Assembly (NCBI GenBank): GCA_030430075.1 | Contig: JAUIGN010000028.1 | Span: forward strand, 1 to 64,000 | Direction of reading: 5' to 3' | DNA length: 64,000 nt | DNA from: a bacterium | GTDB taxonomy: Bacteria > Planctomycetota > Planctomycetia > Pirellulales > Pirellulaceae | Part shown: positions 15,001 to 21,657 of the stretch, one piece after another | How positions within the stretch are numbered: position 1 is the first letter of the stretch | Layout of the letters: each line of letters starts with the position of its first letter | The notes under the pieces: model-generated | Database searches by the model: none | What the model saw: only the letters and a program-made list of their open reading frames with translations | Told to the model about the DNA's origin: nothing | Program-made: the position numbers and the translations under genes

Positions 15001-17335
15001 CGGCGGCGGAGACGATCTGCTGGACGGTGGCAGCGGCAGTGACACGCAGGACGGCGGACCAGGAAATGACCGGTTCCAGTTTGCGGCCGCCGGCGTCGCC
15101 GAAATCGACACAATCACCGCCGGTACCGGTACCGACGAACTCGATTTTTCCCGGCTCTTGCCGGGCGATCCGTTGCTGGTCGATCTGGCCGCATCCAGCG
15201 GCAGCCACGCCAATCGCGACTTGACGTTCCTCGACCCGGCCGAGGTCGAAAACGTCACGGGAGGCGGGGGTGACGATCAGCTCTACGGAAGCAGTGCGAA
15301 CAATGTCTTGGTGGGCGGCGCCGGAGACGATACGTTGTCCGGAGGTGCCGGCCATGACGTTCTGGATGGCGGCCCTGGTGACGACTCCCTGGCCGGTGGC
15401 AGTGGCGATGACACCTACTGGTTTGAAGACGGTTGGGGTACGAACGACCAAGTGGTCTGGGACGAGAGCGGCAATGACACGTTGGACTTGTCGAGCGTCA
15501 GCGTGGACCTTACTGCCCTGTTTGGCGGCCTCAGCGTAACGGACGGGACGCACGCCGTGACGCACGCCGGTGATGTGCACGCCGGCGATGTGATCGAGCA
15601 TCTGATCACCGGCACCGGCGACGACCAATTCGTATTCCAGGACAGCGCCCACCTGGCGGACGGCGGCTCGCTTGCCGCGGGGGCGGGTGTTGATACGGTT
15701 GACTACTCGGCCTACACCAGCGGCATCGTCGTTGATCTGGCCGGTGGGTCCGCGGAGGCTGCCGGCACCACGGGGCAGATAAGCGGGGTCGAAAACGTGT
15801 CTGGCGGAGCCGGTGCGGATACGTTGACGGGTGACGGTCTGGACAATGAACTGGCGGGGGGCGCGGGTGATGACACGCTGTTCGGGCTGGCCGGAAACGA
15901 TACGCTGCAGGGCGGCCCGGGCAATGACACCGTTGCCGGCAACGAAGGCGACGACCACTACATCTTCGCGCCGGTTGCGGCGGCGGAAACCGATACGATC
16001 GCGGAACTGCTCGACGAAGGCGTCGACACGCTCGATTTTCACTCGAGCGACCGGGGAATCGTAATCGACCTGACCGCGGATCTGGTCGTCGACGGTGTTG
16101 GAACCCAGCGCTCGATCGTGGTTCAGGACGCCGGCCAGTCGCTGAACTTCGAGGTCGTTGAAGGGACCTCGTTCGATGATGAATTCCGGTCCTTGGGGGA
16201 TGTCGAATTTCGCGGTGGTGTGGGCGACGACCTGTATCGAGTATCACCCCTGCTGGCCGGTACGGTGACGGTGGTTGAAGACGATCTGGAGGGGGCCGGA
16301 AACGACACCATCGATTTCACCGACTTCAGCGTCGGTGTTGTTTTTGACCTGCGGGAAACCGAGCAGGTCGTGTCGACGGGAACTCCGCAGGGAGTTGCCG
16401 GTGACATCATGATTTTGTTCCTCGATTCGGTCGGGACACCGGCCAAAGGCATCGAGAATATTCGGGGCGGGGCGGGCGACGATGTCCTGACCGGCAATGA
16501 ACGCGACAACGTGATCGACGGTGCGAGCGGCAACGACGTCATCGACGCCCGCCGCGGGGCGGACACGCTGGTGGGTGGCGCGGGGACCAATGATCTGGTG
16601 GGAGGGGCCGGAGACGACGTTTTTCGATTTGAGGACGTCGGCGTGCCGACGGTAAACAACCTGGTTGAAGGCGTCGGGTTCGTGTCGGCCGGGCAACTGG
16701 CACCGGGCGGCGTCGATACGCTCGACTTCTCCGCCGTCACTTTCAGCGTGAGCCTTGACCTGCGTGATGTCTCGACGACGAACGGACTTCTGGTCGTCAA
16801 CCTGCTGGGCACGGCGGGAGTGGCGAATTCCGCATACTTTGAAAACGTGATCGGGAGCGCGACAGCCGCGAACACGTTAACAGGCAATGAGTTCGACAAT
16901 CTGCTGGTTGGCGGCGCGGACCAGGACGTGCTGGATGGGGGCGATGGCGCCGACATTGTACTCGGCCTGGCGGGGAACGATCTGATCACCGTACCCAACG
17001 GGCGCAATCTGCTGGTCGGTGGGGATGGAACTGATTCACTGATCGGTGGCAATCATGGCGACATCCTCGTGGCCGGGCAGGTCGACTACGAAGATCCGCT
17101 CGATCGTCGAGCGTTGCAGCGGGTGCGGGCCGCCTGGGTTGCGGACGGCGATTACGCGGACCGCATCGACGCCATCATGGCGGACCTCGATGACGGTGAT
17201 GATGTGGTCCGCCTGCGCGACGACGAGACCGTGTTCGACGACCTCGTTGCCGACGACCTGGACGGTCTCGGCGGGCTCGATTGGTACTTTGCAGACCAAC
17301 TTGACACGGTGAATCGGGAAGTTGGCGAGCAATAA
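47..17335 (+). CDS. Giant modular secreted/surface protein: beta-propeller, SdrD-B-like repeats, P-domain, dockerin, GEVED, RTX repeats (5' end incomplete)
   Basis: About 5760 codons. The TTG at 47 is only the first formal start; the frame stays open to the left edge and crosses an insertion-sequence end, so the native N-terminus is missing. No signal peptide is visible although the domains are extracellular types. In order: NHL/beta-propeller-like blades (about 25-260); a long beta-rich region with internal similarities (300-2390); RTX-type GGxGxDxL calcium-binding repeats (2400-2690); thirteen SdrD-B-like domains with D.DGNG..D..EPGL.GV motifs (2729-4811), interrupted by a proprotein-convertase P-like domain (about 2958-3066), a paired dockerin-like segment with DTDKNG and DPSGDG loops (about 3419-3491) and a GEVED domain (about 3727-3898); then a second RTX region (4820-5675). 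It is probably a calcium-dependent adhesin or matrix protein. RTX repeats suggest type I secretion, but no transporter for it is adjacent. Function is inferred from domains only. Confidence 0.9.
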   Translation: MSVFDEQISPKVRRPFQALIHNFRLYLYAATAADGVVRIDTITGQPLAEPSFIDPAHFNVFPAGIAFDYASNTLYVGDRSGAILDFNATTGNLLDPQGIGTLPDGGVPESLAMGLDGNLYVLDSANLKVWQYNTGTQNFAGFTTGEPAPLVSPSDLAFDPGTGDLYVSSTDELYRYDSSGAFISATATTNSTTQGLVFGPGRELFAAAINVPAIDRYVVNSTVGPIPLGSAAFNVTSPVSLAVGQGSGYFVDFNTRDSHVLDFGGTPPGEFSWEETVAAIQEVGRAIQAQIQNVQDALITGGNGGQIPSGLELFENTADWGAAVADAFFEVSARLLHPASLAAGNAGATTTNPVRLVISDGNSAVELTLDGTQNPVADLNQALPDATAGTTLENQLEFADDNGEIVLGPAAGGLTSSLFLSTLRLDADGPLPPNGQLATDTQIQLTVERTSNGVPTSETFSFTLRGVASADSDPAAPDTADNIDLGELAADINAALVSQGVSDIRATFGIAANRLSLVATSPAVSGFTLDAGGGSLGFGNLVAGLDMGASDLGFEPTQAIGKLKFDSIGGLTAVLKDLLVTVSPDLPLEFDLNPLYNAIDDSLEFNFSLTKGFSEQVGLDFLAEGVDLGPLGRIEVASAAAADLTVDAALDFRMGVYLGGLLDLALEPLTVQTPLSLLNAGDGVDLLVGMTAVAPAPVDGQVGRNVTFALEIEREVGGYSNTSRFDLTLPHLTDTSNPDLVATDDNFNVASLVSDLNRLLPASLAGELEFDSYEVGDELRLRLLAQTTGSLSPIRRLTMFGGEPLGFAAGQQSDYADLEIFLGDPLLEPDPSDSDCSDNACYFTVALDGATRVDEVLDRIEEAAPDGAVLAGFSADGSGFSLEVNPSVVAAETAISVRQAVTDGERSLAGIGLGLIGTFDLESRSADPLHGKSLLDRIYIVEPAAGTDNLVLTASVTADVNASAALGKLGFELISQNDAGNDDPLHVVVSSSAGFRDPGTVADDGRISLTEMFDAPDQVIDLANLIPTVSASGTLQLIADTESTNIFGESTGTGPTDLFSISVQGDSANGIQFNADANMSSLASQFKDLCVADIIGILRDIAGSLKSGVGPLNAQLPLLGRSPNQTFAIADGLLAAVDDFISDIDLPSLQLAVGDVNLAIANLSLPLEARAELFELGAALTALPVPPLNAVDLPEFEARLPGKLVASWRLLNRLIAELPEATAGLPDLQWSADSLGALIPSWNTIETRLESSLGTALSSTLGLDAADVAVRLGFIADYDLNTPDPVDAPQRAVVLGIELNGLSEVDESFELDLPSTDLGPIAFNTAGDDPRFRARGGISLGFGITLDAARTLFVVADPAAATDASGLPLDEIDDDLIPTQLSLVTGFQGSISGDVSLGSLSLVEGQAALSLLGSETERTAVAVGGEVGLLGTPADGNADLILVRDEQGNTVPVIDLLVDATGTTIIVDAMLAGTDVEVQYALDVPGEQVTLNGDGEATLAAVPVNVDDYFVSVSHNGAPVADFQLVGATLTTTGLAGQTVDVQYLDPATLAVDLDPSTTAFSNTMGAVLHSELAPRVTFDGMAAGTVDLAFLGSEVNDAISLAIPVADPLSPKITLDTDGLSNLLAGVDFDLKTILTGIELFLDSLEGGLAGELLGSLPIAGAGFNVDKTFIADLRLFVETLRDVLCDLDDDMEAAELEIRDAVFNFFEPLGMLRNAGGQPSHDINDVQVDLEADSLVIDLKVGGRDEMTVDFDSGISGLAIDASGQGGVALGWDYLIDLGFGVDRQQGFFFVVDDNAAGTPEVMLDLDVGLAVDDSGDGPIPTSFSVDLFGLDLSATDNLKPDGTTGTSLSGSLDIDIQDPNDNRQLLLSELTARSFTQVFQPTLATTASIDLQLTAGLASNLPQLQADLVASWDAGLSPVQGTVRPTFGAPVVRLENIGVDVAAFLQQHVGVVFDRIQQFVEPIAPVIELLLQEIPGVSDLSKAAGKGPVTLIDLALVKQPELARDAERFLQILDSISDLTTTLAALAGDNTYFVLMDQLNLVGGTPLAGGEAEAGAMPDLNDPAYFSDRLDVDRAVAESGGQTSTADETSGTVKSLLQQIGDLGISLHFLDVTNVAGLLMGQTVDVMSFDLPRVDLPIDLSQKFPVVPVPPIAVEVGFHAGVLIDLSVGYDSRGVATGNFFDGFYFGDRAEVFAGADIDEFGLSIGASLAALLDVVVASAGVEGKLQADIVANWRDLDDNGKVYLDELDSILATDGLSCVFDLHGELRAIISLVWEVLGDEGRKEIVDKVLFSFDNSCPTFELGHVSGGNEALAGGPEALSAAGMLILHAGAFADERGPGRTSDVAEAFTVTQLAPGVVHVEGMGLESRYSGVSSIYFDGGKENDQLILVDVDVPVIALGGDGDDFLQGGDAADYLDGGSGEDELMGGGAGDELIGGSDNDRIEGGAGRDVILAGSGDDDVLGGDGGDEIDGGSGDDLLDGGDGDNAPDVINGGLGHDRIFGYGGQDVLDGAGGDDQVFGGEGGDTIFGGAGFDLLFGEGGADYIEAGSGDDLVSGGLGDDDLFGQSGNDVLVGGVSNATPELESLILDTFGLDAGFFVPPPATVDADDELWGGTGNDLLVGDEGQDTLLGGRGDDAIVAQHILLPNISGLPESHVEYIEGGPDDDFICGSAGNDEIYGGVSNFGLGDFPDSAPRALDPSGLLAEGGFTLSSCAAEPQPVGSTSRESTISGVVFEDLNGDGTRDPDEPVLPGWTVYLFDHDGQLAAQSATDDMGAYRFTELARGTYTVSQSIIPGSRPGIPGGYEQTLPPADAGHEVELLPFAAAGGNDFGNHFRSATLRGQAFHDRNADAARDLGENGLNGWQILLFDAQGQQIAATMTADRDLDGDTSISFFSEKGWYEFSGLAPGTYRIGEVPRAYWLQSAPGFSAGNIASYRPLNDDGFTATESAAVVAGLSGSTTAVLVQLEIDHPHLEQLDAYLVSPRGTRVDLFSNVAGDGLLAVFDDNGTTPIATRDPESTDTFFAPEGELANLAGEDPNGTWTLVVKDEVAGGAGRLLNWSLNLVTDADGVVPPIAGGAVEINSPERVRYYEVTINAGETLETGLDFGAVQPGAVSGRKFQDLDGDGQPGGAPTLGGEPGLAGVTIFADLNNNGQLDASEPYTVTVDDDPLTPLIDETGEYHLGSLPVGRETIIRELVPLGFQQTAPAAGFHTVDLVSREVLPSRDFGNRADGIIQGWKYEDVNGNGRRDPGEPGLGGVEIYVDTNRNGQHDPGEPLTTSGAMGEYRLEHLGMGAHIVREIVPAGFVQTSAAQQVVYQNSFGEGPVGSEWSDRAVADSPERDRRILGLFDNETVTLHLDGLPTHDQLQIAFTLIVAGDWEGNHGGFDPDRWKVAVRDGVTLLDTTFSTSANSLPTFQNPSNRYDTDKNGVTTPLDALRVINELNRRGPRTLGIPVVSPDEAGEFLDPSGDGFVSPLDVLHIVNVLNGASPAAVAAEVGEYYYAQSFPANYGLGEFAPHAEAVEFNSEGHGAFALPSTDVRFRQSSSVYRLSYTIAHQGDSLTLDFSGSELENLVASFEQWGMDDVVISIPQEFHTVDVDHRGLVAGVNFGNFDLGSVQGTKWEDLDGDGRRSPSTEPGLAGVTIYADVNNNASWDAGEPSDQTATDGSYLLSDLPAGSYPIREVVPAGYRQTAPQRGFHPVRMTSGLDLAGFDFGNEPIAVAPTDFGDAPAPYPTLLGDDGARHLLVNGIRLGAEIDSEPTGLPSPAADLDDRLPVSGPDDEDGVKFVDATGNSVPPRLIPGGNLIFDVTGHTDAGQAGYLNVWLDLNGDGDWEDAGEQFVVDRPLSDGVSTRITRPVPPGINVNDVYARFRFSTQTGLASFGEAIDGEVEDYRLSVVNGNGGDPPAGQADSGQADGEPTSMIFGTVWFDENADGVVPDAGRQRVGGVRVYADLDLDGTYDPGEPSAISGLFDLPGTAANEAGTYQLMGINPGEVSVRIEIGPFSLSQSYPADDHTVVVPADGQPAGPHDFGVQQNGSVGGYKWLDEDGDGQRDDNEPRQADVWIYWDENRNGQYDDDERRVKTSADNPETPQDETGNYQLFLPPGSHHVREIVPGGYQQVAPANGFHEVDVTANHDLTGYNFGNQAIGLVSGFKWRDLDGNQMPDVDEPRLSGVEVYADLNNNGVRDAGEPWTTTVDDDPDTSEIETGQYELTLKPGTYRIREVVPLHFEQDFPVNGYHQVQIQPGQEVTFRNFGNRRFGSIAGVKFLDQDGDAAQDMDEAGLAGVTINLTDPNGTVIASTVTRTDDPATDLVDETGTYRFDNVAPGNYRVNEVIPAGYQQTLPDPLQGGYYVVDVAAEEHVRQLDFGNQRLVGSIAGIKWSDENSNGVREDLEPGLAGVTIELVDAAGNIVQSTTTVDNEPATAIDETGSYEFVDLPVGVYTVREVVPSGYVQTAPGPNGVHVVEVTAGAVRSGIDFGNVRSAEIHGLKWVDFDGNGMRDPHEPGWAGITVYLDENGNGVRDNNEATTVTLADDGATPSIDESGRYAFTNVAPNRAYEVREVLPLGAAQTFPVEPHAFTLAPGEIRQDVEFGNQPRGIVSGTKWDDLDGDGQWDEANEPGLPGVTIYADIDGDRRWDPSAEPFAVTAADGRYTLGGLPAGSYTIREVVPDDHVQTFPQDGHVVTVYPQLVFVERDFGNHRGTAAILGQAWEDHSGLLGVRDNEDAPIDHQRIPGGVVVYLDDDLDGERGVFEPQVATDDNGQYAFEGLAPGTYTVRIVVPDGWRQSAPGDGAHTVSLSVGDVRPARQFGLYEVVEIEDGDDVVFAGAGRDLVYGDNLVRDDFGAPDPRVVSIGTRQDMLHGDAGADQVFGQEEADELWGDAPDAAGEFDELDGGEGVDTVLQTIDADQSLFDDLLTGQGDDVLVSIERAVLAGGAAGNIMDASSYTRGSVVLDGADGDDQLTGTAGNDVLIGGAGSDQLAAGGGDDLLDGGSGSDTQDGGPGNDRFQFAAAGVAEIDTITAGTGTDELDFSRLLPGDPLLVDLAASSGSHANRDLTFLDPAEVENVTGGGGDDQLYGSSANNVLVGGAGDDTLSGGAGHDVLDGGPGDDSLAGGSGDDTYWFEDGWGTNDQVVWDESGNDTLDLSSVSVDLTALFGGLSVTDGTHAVTHAGDVHAGDVIEHLITGTGDDQFVFQDSAHLADGGSLAAGAGVDTVDYSAYTSGIVVDLAGGSAEAAGTTGQISGVENVSGGAGADTLTGDGLDNELAGGAGDDTLFGLAGNDTLQGGPGNDTVAGNEGDDHYIFAPVAAAETDTIAELLDEGVDTLDFHSSDRGIVIDLTADLVVDGVGTQRSIVVQDAGQSLNFEVVEGTSFDDEFRSLGDVEFRGGVGDDLYRVSPLLAGTVTVVEDDLEGAGNDTIDFTDFSVGVVFDLRETEQVVSTGTPQGVAGDIMILFLDSVGTPAKGIENIRGGAGDDVLTGNERDNVIDGASGNDVIDARRGADTLVGGAGTNDLVGGAGDDVFRFEDVGVPTVNNLVEGVGFVSAGQLAPGGVDTLDFSAVTFSVSLDLRDVSTTNGLLVVNLLGTAGVANSAYFENVIGSATAANTLTGNEFDNLLVGGADQDVLDGGDGADIVLGLAGNDLITVPNGRNLLVGGDGTDSLIGGNHGDILVAGQVDYEDPLDRRALQRVRAAWVADGDYADRIDAIMADLDDGDDVVRLRDDETVFDDLVADDLDGLGGLDWYFADQLDTVNREVGEQ

Positions 17336-17447
17336 ACGGCCTCAGTACGTTTCGGCGAGTGCCAGCGTAACGTCATGCGTGGTAAACTTGACTGCCGGCC
17401 AGAGCAATCGGGTGGTGACGCTGAACGATCAGAGCAGGGAGAGCCGT

Positions 17448-18146
17448 ATGGCAAAGCAACTTACCGTCGAGGAATTTGACGCCTTCATGAGGAACGTCAA
17501 ATGGTTCATTGCCGGCAGCGTCGTCCTGATCGGCGTGCCGCTGGTGATTTACGGGTTCTACCTGGATCGCCGCCTGACCTCGTTTGAAGGTTCGCTGCGT
17601 TATCGTCCACCGGCGGAGTACGGGGAAGACAATACGGATGAAGGCTTACCGGATGACGACCCAGGTTATCTGTCAGGGAACCCTGTGCAAGGCCAGGTCG
17701 TCTATGTGCCGGCCTATTCGCACATCTACCACGACGACGGAGCGCCGTACTTGCTGACGATCACGCTGAGTGTGCGGAACACGAGCCTTGTGCGTGAGAT
17801 CGTGGTAAAGTCCGTACGGTACTTTGATACCCGGGGAAAGGTGGTAAAGTCGTACCTCGCGAAACCCCTCCGTTTACCCCCGCTTGCGACGACGGAGTTT
17901 CTGGTCGAGCGTGATGATGCGACGGGCGGCAGCGGAGCCAATTTTCTGGTTGAGTGGGTTGCGGAGGAAGAGGTTACCGAACCGATTATCGAAGCCGTCA
18001 TGATTGATACCAAGGGCCAGCAGGGCATCTCTTTCGCGCGTCGCGGCAAGCCGGTTCGGGAGGTTGTGGCGGCAACGATCAATCCGGAAGCCGGAGGAGC
18101 GAGCGGCGATCCCCGGCCCTCGAGGGGTGCGGAAGCGTCGAACTGA
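17448..18146 (+). CDS. DUF3124 family membrane-anchored protein
   Basis: 232 residues from the ATG at 17448, chosen because AGGGAG lies just upstream; the frame is open further 5' but without a better start. Residues about 19-43 form one membrane segment near the N-terminus, followed by an extracytoplasmic part. The sequence has the hallmarks of DUF3124: VYVPAYSHIYH, a conserved LSVRNTS strand, SVRYFDTRGK, and GGSGANFLVEW close to EAVMI. The family has no established function that I know of. It begins 112 bases after the giant surface-protein gene on the same strand, so the two could be co-transcribed. The C-terminal 30 residues look disordered. Confidence 0.85.
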   Translation: MAKQLTVEEFDAFMRNVKWFIAGSVVLIGVPLVIYGFYLDRRLTSFEGSLRYRPPAEYGEDNTDEGLPDDDPGYLSGNPVQGQVVYVPAYSHIYHDDGAPYLLTITLSVRNTSLVREIVVKSVRYFDTRGKVVKSYLAKPLRLPPLATTEFLVERDDATGGSGANFLVEWVAEEEVTEPIIEAVMIDTKGQQGISFARRGKPVREVVAATINPEAGGASGDPRPSRGAEASN

Positions 18147-18372
18147 CCTCGCCAGGTTGCCATGCCATCGTGGAGGCCGACGCCGGATGTCGTGTCGCTG
18201 CAGGTCCCGGTGTACGGGGCGGACGGAGCACGTTGGCGGCCCCTCCCCACCGCGGCCGCTCTGCGGGGAGAAAGTCGTTCTTTTTTCGCAGAAAATGCAT
18301 TACTGCGGCAGCGCAGGAGGGTTAAATCAGTTACGTTTAAGTACTTCACCTCGTTGTCTTCAGGAATCATCA

Positions 18373-19281
18373 ATGACCACTTCCCGCCGGGCTTTTACAC
18401 TTGTCGAATTATTGGTGGTCATCGCCATCATCGGCATCTTGGTGGCGTTGTTGCTGCCGGCCGTGCAAGCGGCTCGCGAGGCGGCACGCCGGATGAGTTG
18501 CAGCAACAACCTCAAGCAGATCGCGCTGGCCAATGCGAATTACGAGCAGGCCCTCCGGGTTTACCCGATCGGGCGGCTTGGCTGTGACGGGATTAACACC
18601 GGCGACTGCAACGGTAACCCGAACTACCAGCGGGTGGGAACGAGCGCCCTGGTGCTCATGTTGCCCTATCTCGAAGGCCAATCGCTGTACGACAGCATGG
18701 ATCTGAACACCGGGTTATACAGCCTGGCCTTTCCCATGAACGCGCAGAATCAGGCCGCCGTGCTGAAGCGGCCCGGGTTCGTTGTTTGCCCATCCGATAC
18801 GGCCCTGCCAAATCGGGACATCGGCGGATATCGGGCGGCGACGGGGAGCTACGCGATGGTGCATGGCCGGCTCGGTCCGGACCAGGGTATCAGCGGCAAT
18901 ATGAAGGTATTCAATACGGGCATTTATAACTACAAGGTTTCGTTCGATCATTCGAGCATGCTGGACGGCACGAGCCACATGATGATCTACGGCGAAACGT
19001 TCAACGGCGAGATCGACGAAGTCTACAACATCTGGACGATGGGCAGCCGGCACCACAGTCTGCGTTCGACGGTCAACCCGCCAAACACGCCGCCTGGATT
19101 GGGAGTCACCACGGCACCGTACGGCCCGAGGCTCAACGGCGCGTTTGCCAGCCTCCATCCCGGTGGTGTGATGTTTGCCTTTGCGGACGGTCACGTGCAG
19201 TTCATCGCGGAAAACATCGACCTGGCAACCTATCGAGCCTTGTCGACGCGTGATGGTGGCGAAACGATCAACGAACCGTAG
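18373..19281 (+). CDS. DUF1559 domain protein with type IV pilin-like N-terminus
   Basis: 302 residues from the ATG at 18373 (AGGA about 8 bases upstream). The frame is open for 369 bases upstream, but the prepilin N-terminus fixes the start. RRAFTLVELLVVIAIIGIL is a type III signal peptide (N-methylation motif), followed by the invariant AAREAARRMSC.NNLKQI segment of DUF1559 proteins. The C-terminus has the usual FADGHVQFI motif. DUF1559 proteins are massively expanded in Planctomycetes and are thought to be pseudopilin-like cell-surface or secretion components; the exact role is unknown. It is followed after 25 bases by a lipoprotein gene, a pairing frequently seen in this phylum. Confidence 0.95.
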   Translation: MTTSRRAFTLVELLVVIAIIGILVALLLPAVQAAREAARRMSCSNNLKQIALANANYEQALRVYPIGRLGCDGINTGDCNGNPNYQRVGTSALVLMLPYLEGQSLYDSMDLNTGLYSLAFPMNAQNQAAVLKRPGFVVCPSDTALPNRDIGGYRAATGSYAMVHGRLGPDQGISGNMKVFNTGIYNYKVSFDHSSMLDGTSHMMIYGETFNGEIDEVYNIWTMGSRHHSLRSTVNPPNTPPGLGVTTAPYGPRLNGAFASLHPGGVMFAFADGHVQFIAENIDLATYRALSTRDGGETINEP

Positions 19282-19306
19282 AAAGGGTGCCCTCTTGCTT
19301 CAAACC

Positions 19307-19771
19307 ATGTTCAAACCGATCAACGCCTGCGGCTGGCTGCCGGCGGTGATCGCCGCAACGATCCTGATGACCGGCTGCAGCGAGGGACGGGTTCAGCGTG
19401 TTCCCGTTTCGGGACGTGTGCTGATCGACGGGGAACCGCTCACGCAGGGGTTCATTCAGGTCGTCCCCGCCGATGAGCGGGCCGCGTCCGGCGAGATTGG
19501 CCCGGACGGCCGCTTTCAGCTCACCACGTACGACAAGAACGACGGTTGCGTGGTGGGGACGCATAAGGTCTCCGTGATCGCCAACGAAAGCCAGGGGCCG
19601 AACGCCATGAAGTGGTTCGCCCCGAAGAAGTATGCCGATACGGAGACGTCCGAGCTGACGCTCGAAGTGAGCGAGCCGCGCGACGACGTCGAGATCCTCC
19701 TCAGTTGGGATGGCGGGAAACCGTTCGTCGAGCAATTCGCTGCCGAGGGCGCCATGCCGGCACCCGAGTGA
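19307..19771 (+). CDS. Small transthyretin-like/carboxypeptidase-regulatory-type lipoprotein
   Basis: 154 residues. The N-terminus has a hydrophobic stretch and a lipobox ending in LMTGC (Cys about residue 24), so it is predicted to be a lipoprotein. The remainder (VSGRVLIDGEPLTQGFIQV, then GPDGRFQL and a GTHKVSV strand) is the beta-sandwich pattern of small planctomycete lipoproteins with a carboxypeptidase regulatory-like or transthyretin-like fold. Such genes commonly lie directly downstream of DUF1559 genes, as here, and are likely co-transcribed with them. Substrate and function are unknown. The start is the ATG directly before the signal sequence; the longer upstream frame overlaps the DUF1559 gene and is not supported. 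Confidence 0.85.
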   Translation: MFKPINACGWLPAVIAATILMTGCSEGRVQRVPVSGRVLIDGEPLTQGFIQVVPADERAASGEIGPDGRFQLTTYDKNDGCVVGTHKVSVIANESQGPNAMKWFAPKKYADTETSELTLEVSEPRDDVEILLSWDGGKPFVEQFAAEGAMPAPE

Positions 19772-19851
19772 TCCCGGCTTCCGGCGTCGAGGACAGCGGT
19801 TCAGGTTCAGATGCCGGGCTGCCGGTATTCATTGAGACTGAACGCAAATGG

Positions 19852-21657
19852 TCACCGGCCAATCGTGACTTGGGTCGCCTCATCCGTAGGCACGAGGCGT
19901 CCCTGCTCGACGCGTAGCAACAGATCGCAGGTGTCCAAGGTGTTGGGGCGGTGCGAGATCAGGAACGTTGTTCGGCCCTTCATGAGTTGCTCGAGCGCAT
20001 CCATCACCAGGGCTTCGGTTTTCACATCCACAGAGCTTGTCGGTTCATCGAGAATCAGGATCGGTGCGTCGCGGAGAAAGGCCCTGGCCAGAGCCACGCG
20101 CTGGCGCTCACCACCGGACAGGCGCATCCCCCGCTCACCAACCTGGGTTTCATAGCCCTGAGGCAGCCGCATGATGAATTCGTGAGCGTGTGCGGCCTGG
20201 GCTGCCGCGACGAGTTCTTCCGGGTTCGCCTGCGGGCGACCGTACGCAATATTTTCGGCGATACTGGTCGAGAACAGCAGCGTGTCCTGCAGCACGATGG
20301 AAAACTGCCGGCGGAGGTCCGCCAGGCGGTACTCGCGCAGGTCGATGCCGTCCAGCAGGATTTGTCCGCAAGTGGGATCGTGAAAGCGAGGCAGGAGGTT
20401 CACAAGGGTCGTCTTTCCCGCCCCGGTGGTCCCCGTGATTCCCACGCGCGTACCGGGCGGGACCTGGAACGACAGTTCGCTGAGGATGGGCTGATCATCG
20501 TTGTAGGCGAAGCCGACCTGGACGAATTCGATGGCGCCGCGCGTCGTATCCAGCGGAATGGCAGCAGCCCGCTCGTCGACGTCGGGGAGCGTTTCGAATA
20601 ACGAATAGGCTCGATCGGCGCTGGCGAGTGAACTTTGCAAGTGGGCGAATTTGACACCGATCGTCTCCAGCGGCTGATACAACATCGCCAGATAGAGCAT
20701 GACCAGCACCAGGTCTCCCAGCGTCAGGCTGCCGGCCTGGACGTGCTTGACGCCCACATAGAGGACCGTTGCCGTGCCGGCGGCGACGGTGACGCCAATC
20801 AGCATGCTGAAACAGCATTCACTGGCGACCGCGCGCAGTTTTGCCCGCAGCCCCGCCGACGCCCGCCGGTTGAAGCGTTCTACTTCCCAGCTCTCCCGCC
20901 CGAACGCTTTGACGACGCGGAGGGCGGACAGCACCTCTTGGACGACACCCATCACAGAGCTTTCCAATTCCTTGGCGGCGTTCCAGCGGGCCCGCAATCG
21001 CTTGCGAAAAAACATCGTCAACAGCAGCAGGATCGGGCACGCTGCCAGGGCGATGAGCGTCAGCGAGCCGTCGATGCGGGCCGTGACGTAGATCATCGCC
21101 AGCAGCGTCAGCACCGCCGTGAAGATCGGGATTAAGCCCTGCACAATGACCCCTTCTGGTGCCAAGGCGTCGTATTGAATCCGATACAGGGACTGGGCCG
21201 TGCCCTCCGCATCGTGGTAGCGCAGCGAGAGTCGCTGAACGTGCCGCAACAGTTTCGCTCGAAAACGCAGCACCAGGCTCTCCGACGTGTACGTCGCGAG
21301 GACGCCCTCGGCCAGACCTCGCAGGTACTGAACCAGCGCGATTCCCACCAGGAGGGCCGCGGCCAGGACGAGAAGCGATTCCGGCGATCCGGCAACGGCA
21401 GGCGGAGTTACCGCGGCAACAAACCACGGCAATGGATGGTCGTTCAGCACGCAGTCGATGGCCAGCTTTACCGGCAGCGGCGCCAGCAAAGAGAGCGGCG
21501 CGGACAGGACGCTTAACAGCAACACGATGCATACGTGGGGCACGAAGTCGCGTGCTTCCCGGAACAGCCGGCGCAGCACGGCAAGTTCACTCAGTCCCCG
21601 CGGCGGTGGGAGCGGATCGGTCGATTCGGGACCATCGTTGTTCGGTTCTATGTTCAT
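19852..21657 (-). CDS. ABC transporter, fused permease and ATPase (exporter type)
   Basis: 601 residues. The N-terminal half (about 35-330) carries the six transmembrane helices of a type I ABC exporter. The C-terminal half (about 360-590) is the nucleotide-binding domain, with Walker A GTTGAGKTT near 409, the signature LSGGERQRVALARA near 512 and Walker B ILILDEPTSSVD after it. It most resembles the MsbA/HlyB-type half-transporter family that homodimerises to flip lipids, glycolipids or peptides. Its ATG overlaps the stop of the upstream glycosyltransferase gene by four bases (ATGA), making it the last gene of the minus-strand run 26388-19852. This suggests export of whatever the glycosyltransferases and acyltransferases of the run produce. 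No peptidase C39 domain is present. Confidence 0.93.
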   Translation of the reverse strand: MNIEPNNDGPESTDPLPPPRGLSELAVLRRLFREARDFVPHVCIVLLLSVLSAPLSLLAPLPVKLAIDCVLNDHPLPWFVAAVTPPAVAGSPESLLVLAAALLVGIALVQYLRGLAEGVLATYTSESLVLRFRAKLLRHVQRLSLRYHDAEGTAQSLYRIQYDALAPEGVIVQGLIPIFTAVLTLLAMIYVTARIDGSLTLIALAACPILLLLTMFFRKRLRARWNAAKELESSVMGVVQEVLSALRVVKAFGRESWEVERFNRRASAGLRAKLRAVASECCFSMLIGVTVAAGTATVLYVGVKHVQAGSLTLGDLVLVMLYLAMLYQPLETIGVKFAHLQSSLASADRAYSLFETLPDVDERAAAIPLDTTRGAIEFVQVGFAYNDDQPILSELSFQVPPGTRVGITGTTGAGKTTLVNLLPRFHDPTCGQILLDGIDLREYRLADLRRQFSIVLQDTLLFSTSIAENIAYGRPQANPEELVAAAQAAHAHEFIMRLPQGYETQVGERGMRLSGGERQRVALARAFLRDAPILILDEPTSSVDVKTEALVMDALEQLMKGRTTFLISHRPNTLDTCDLLLRVEQGRLVPTDEATQVTIGR

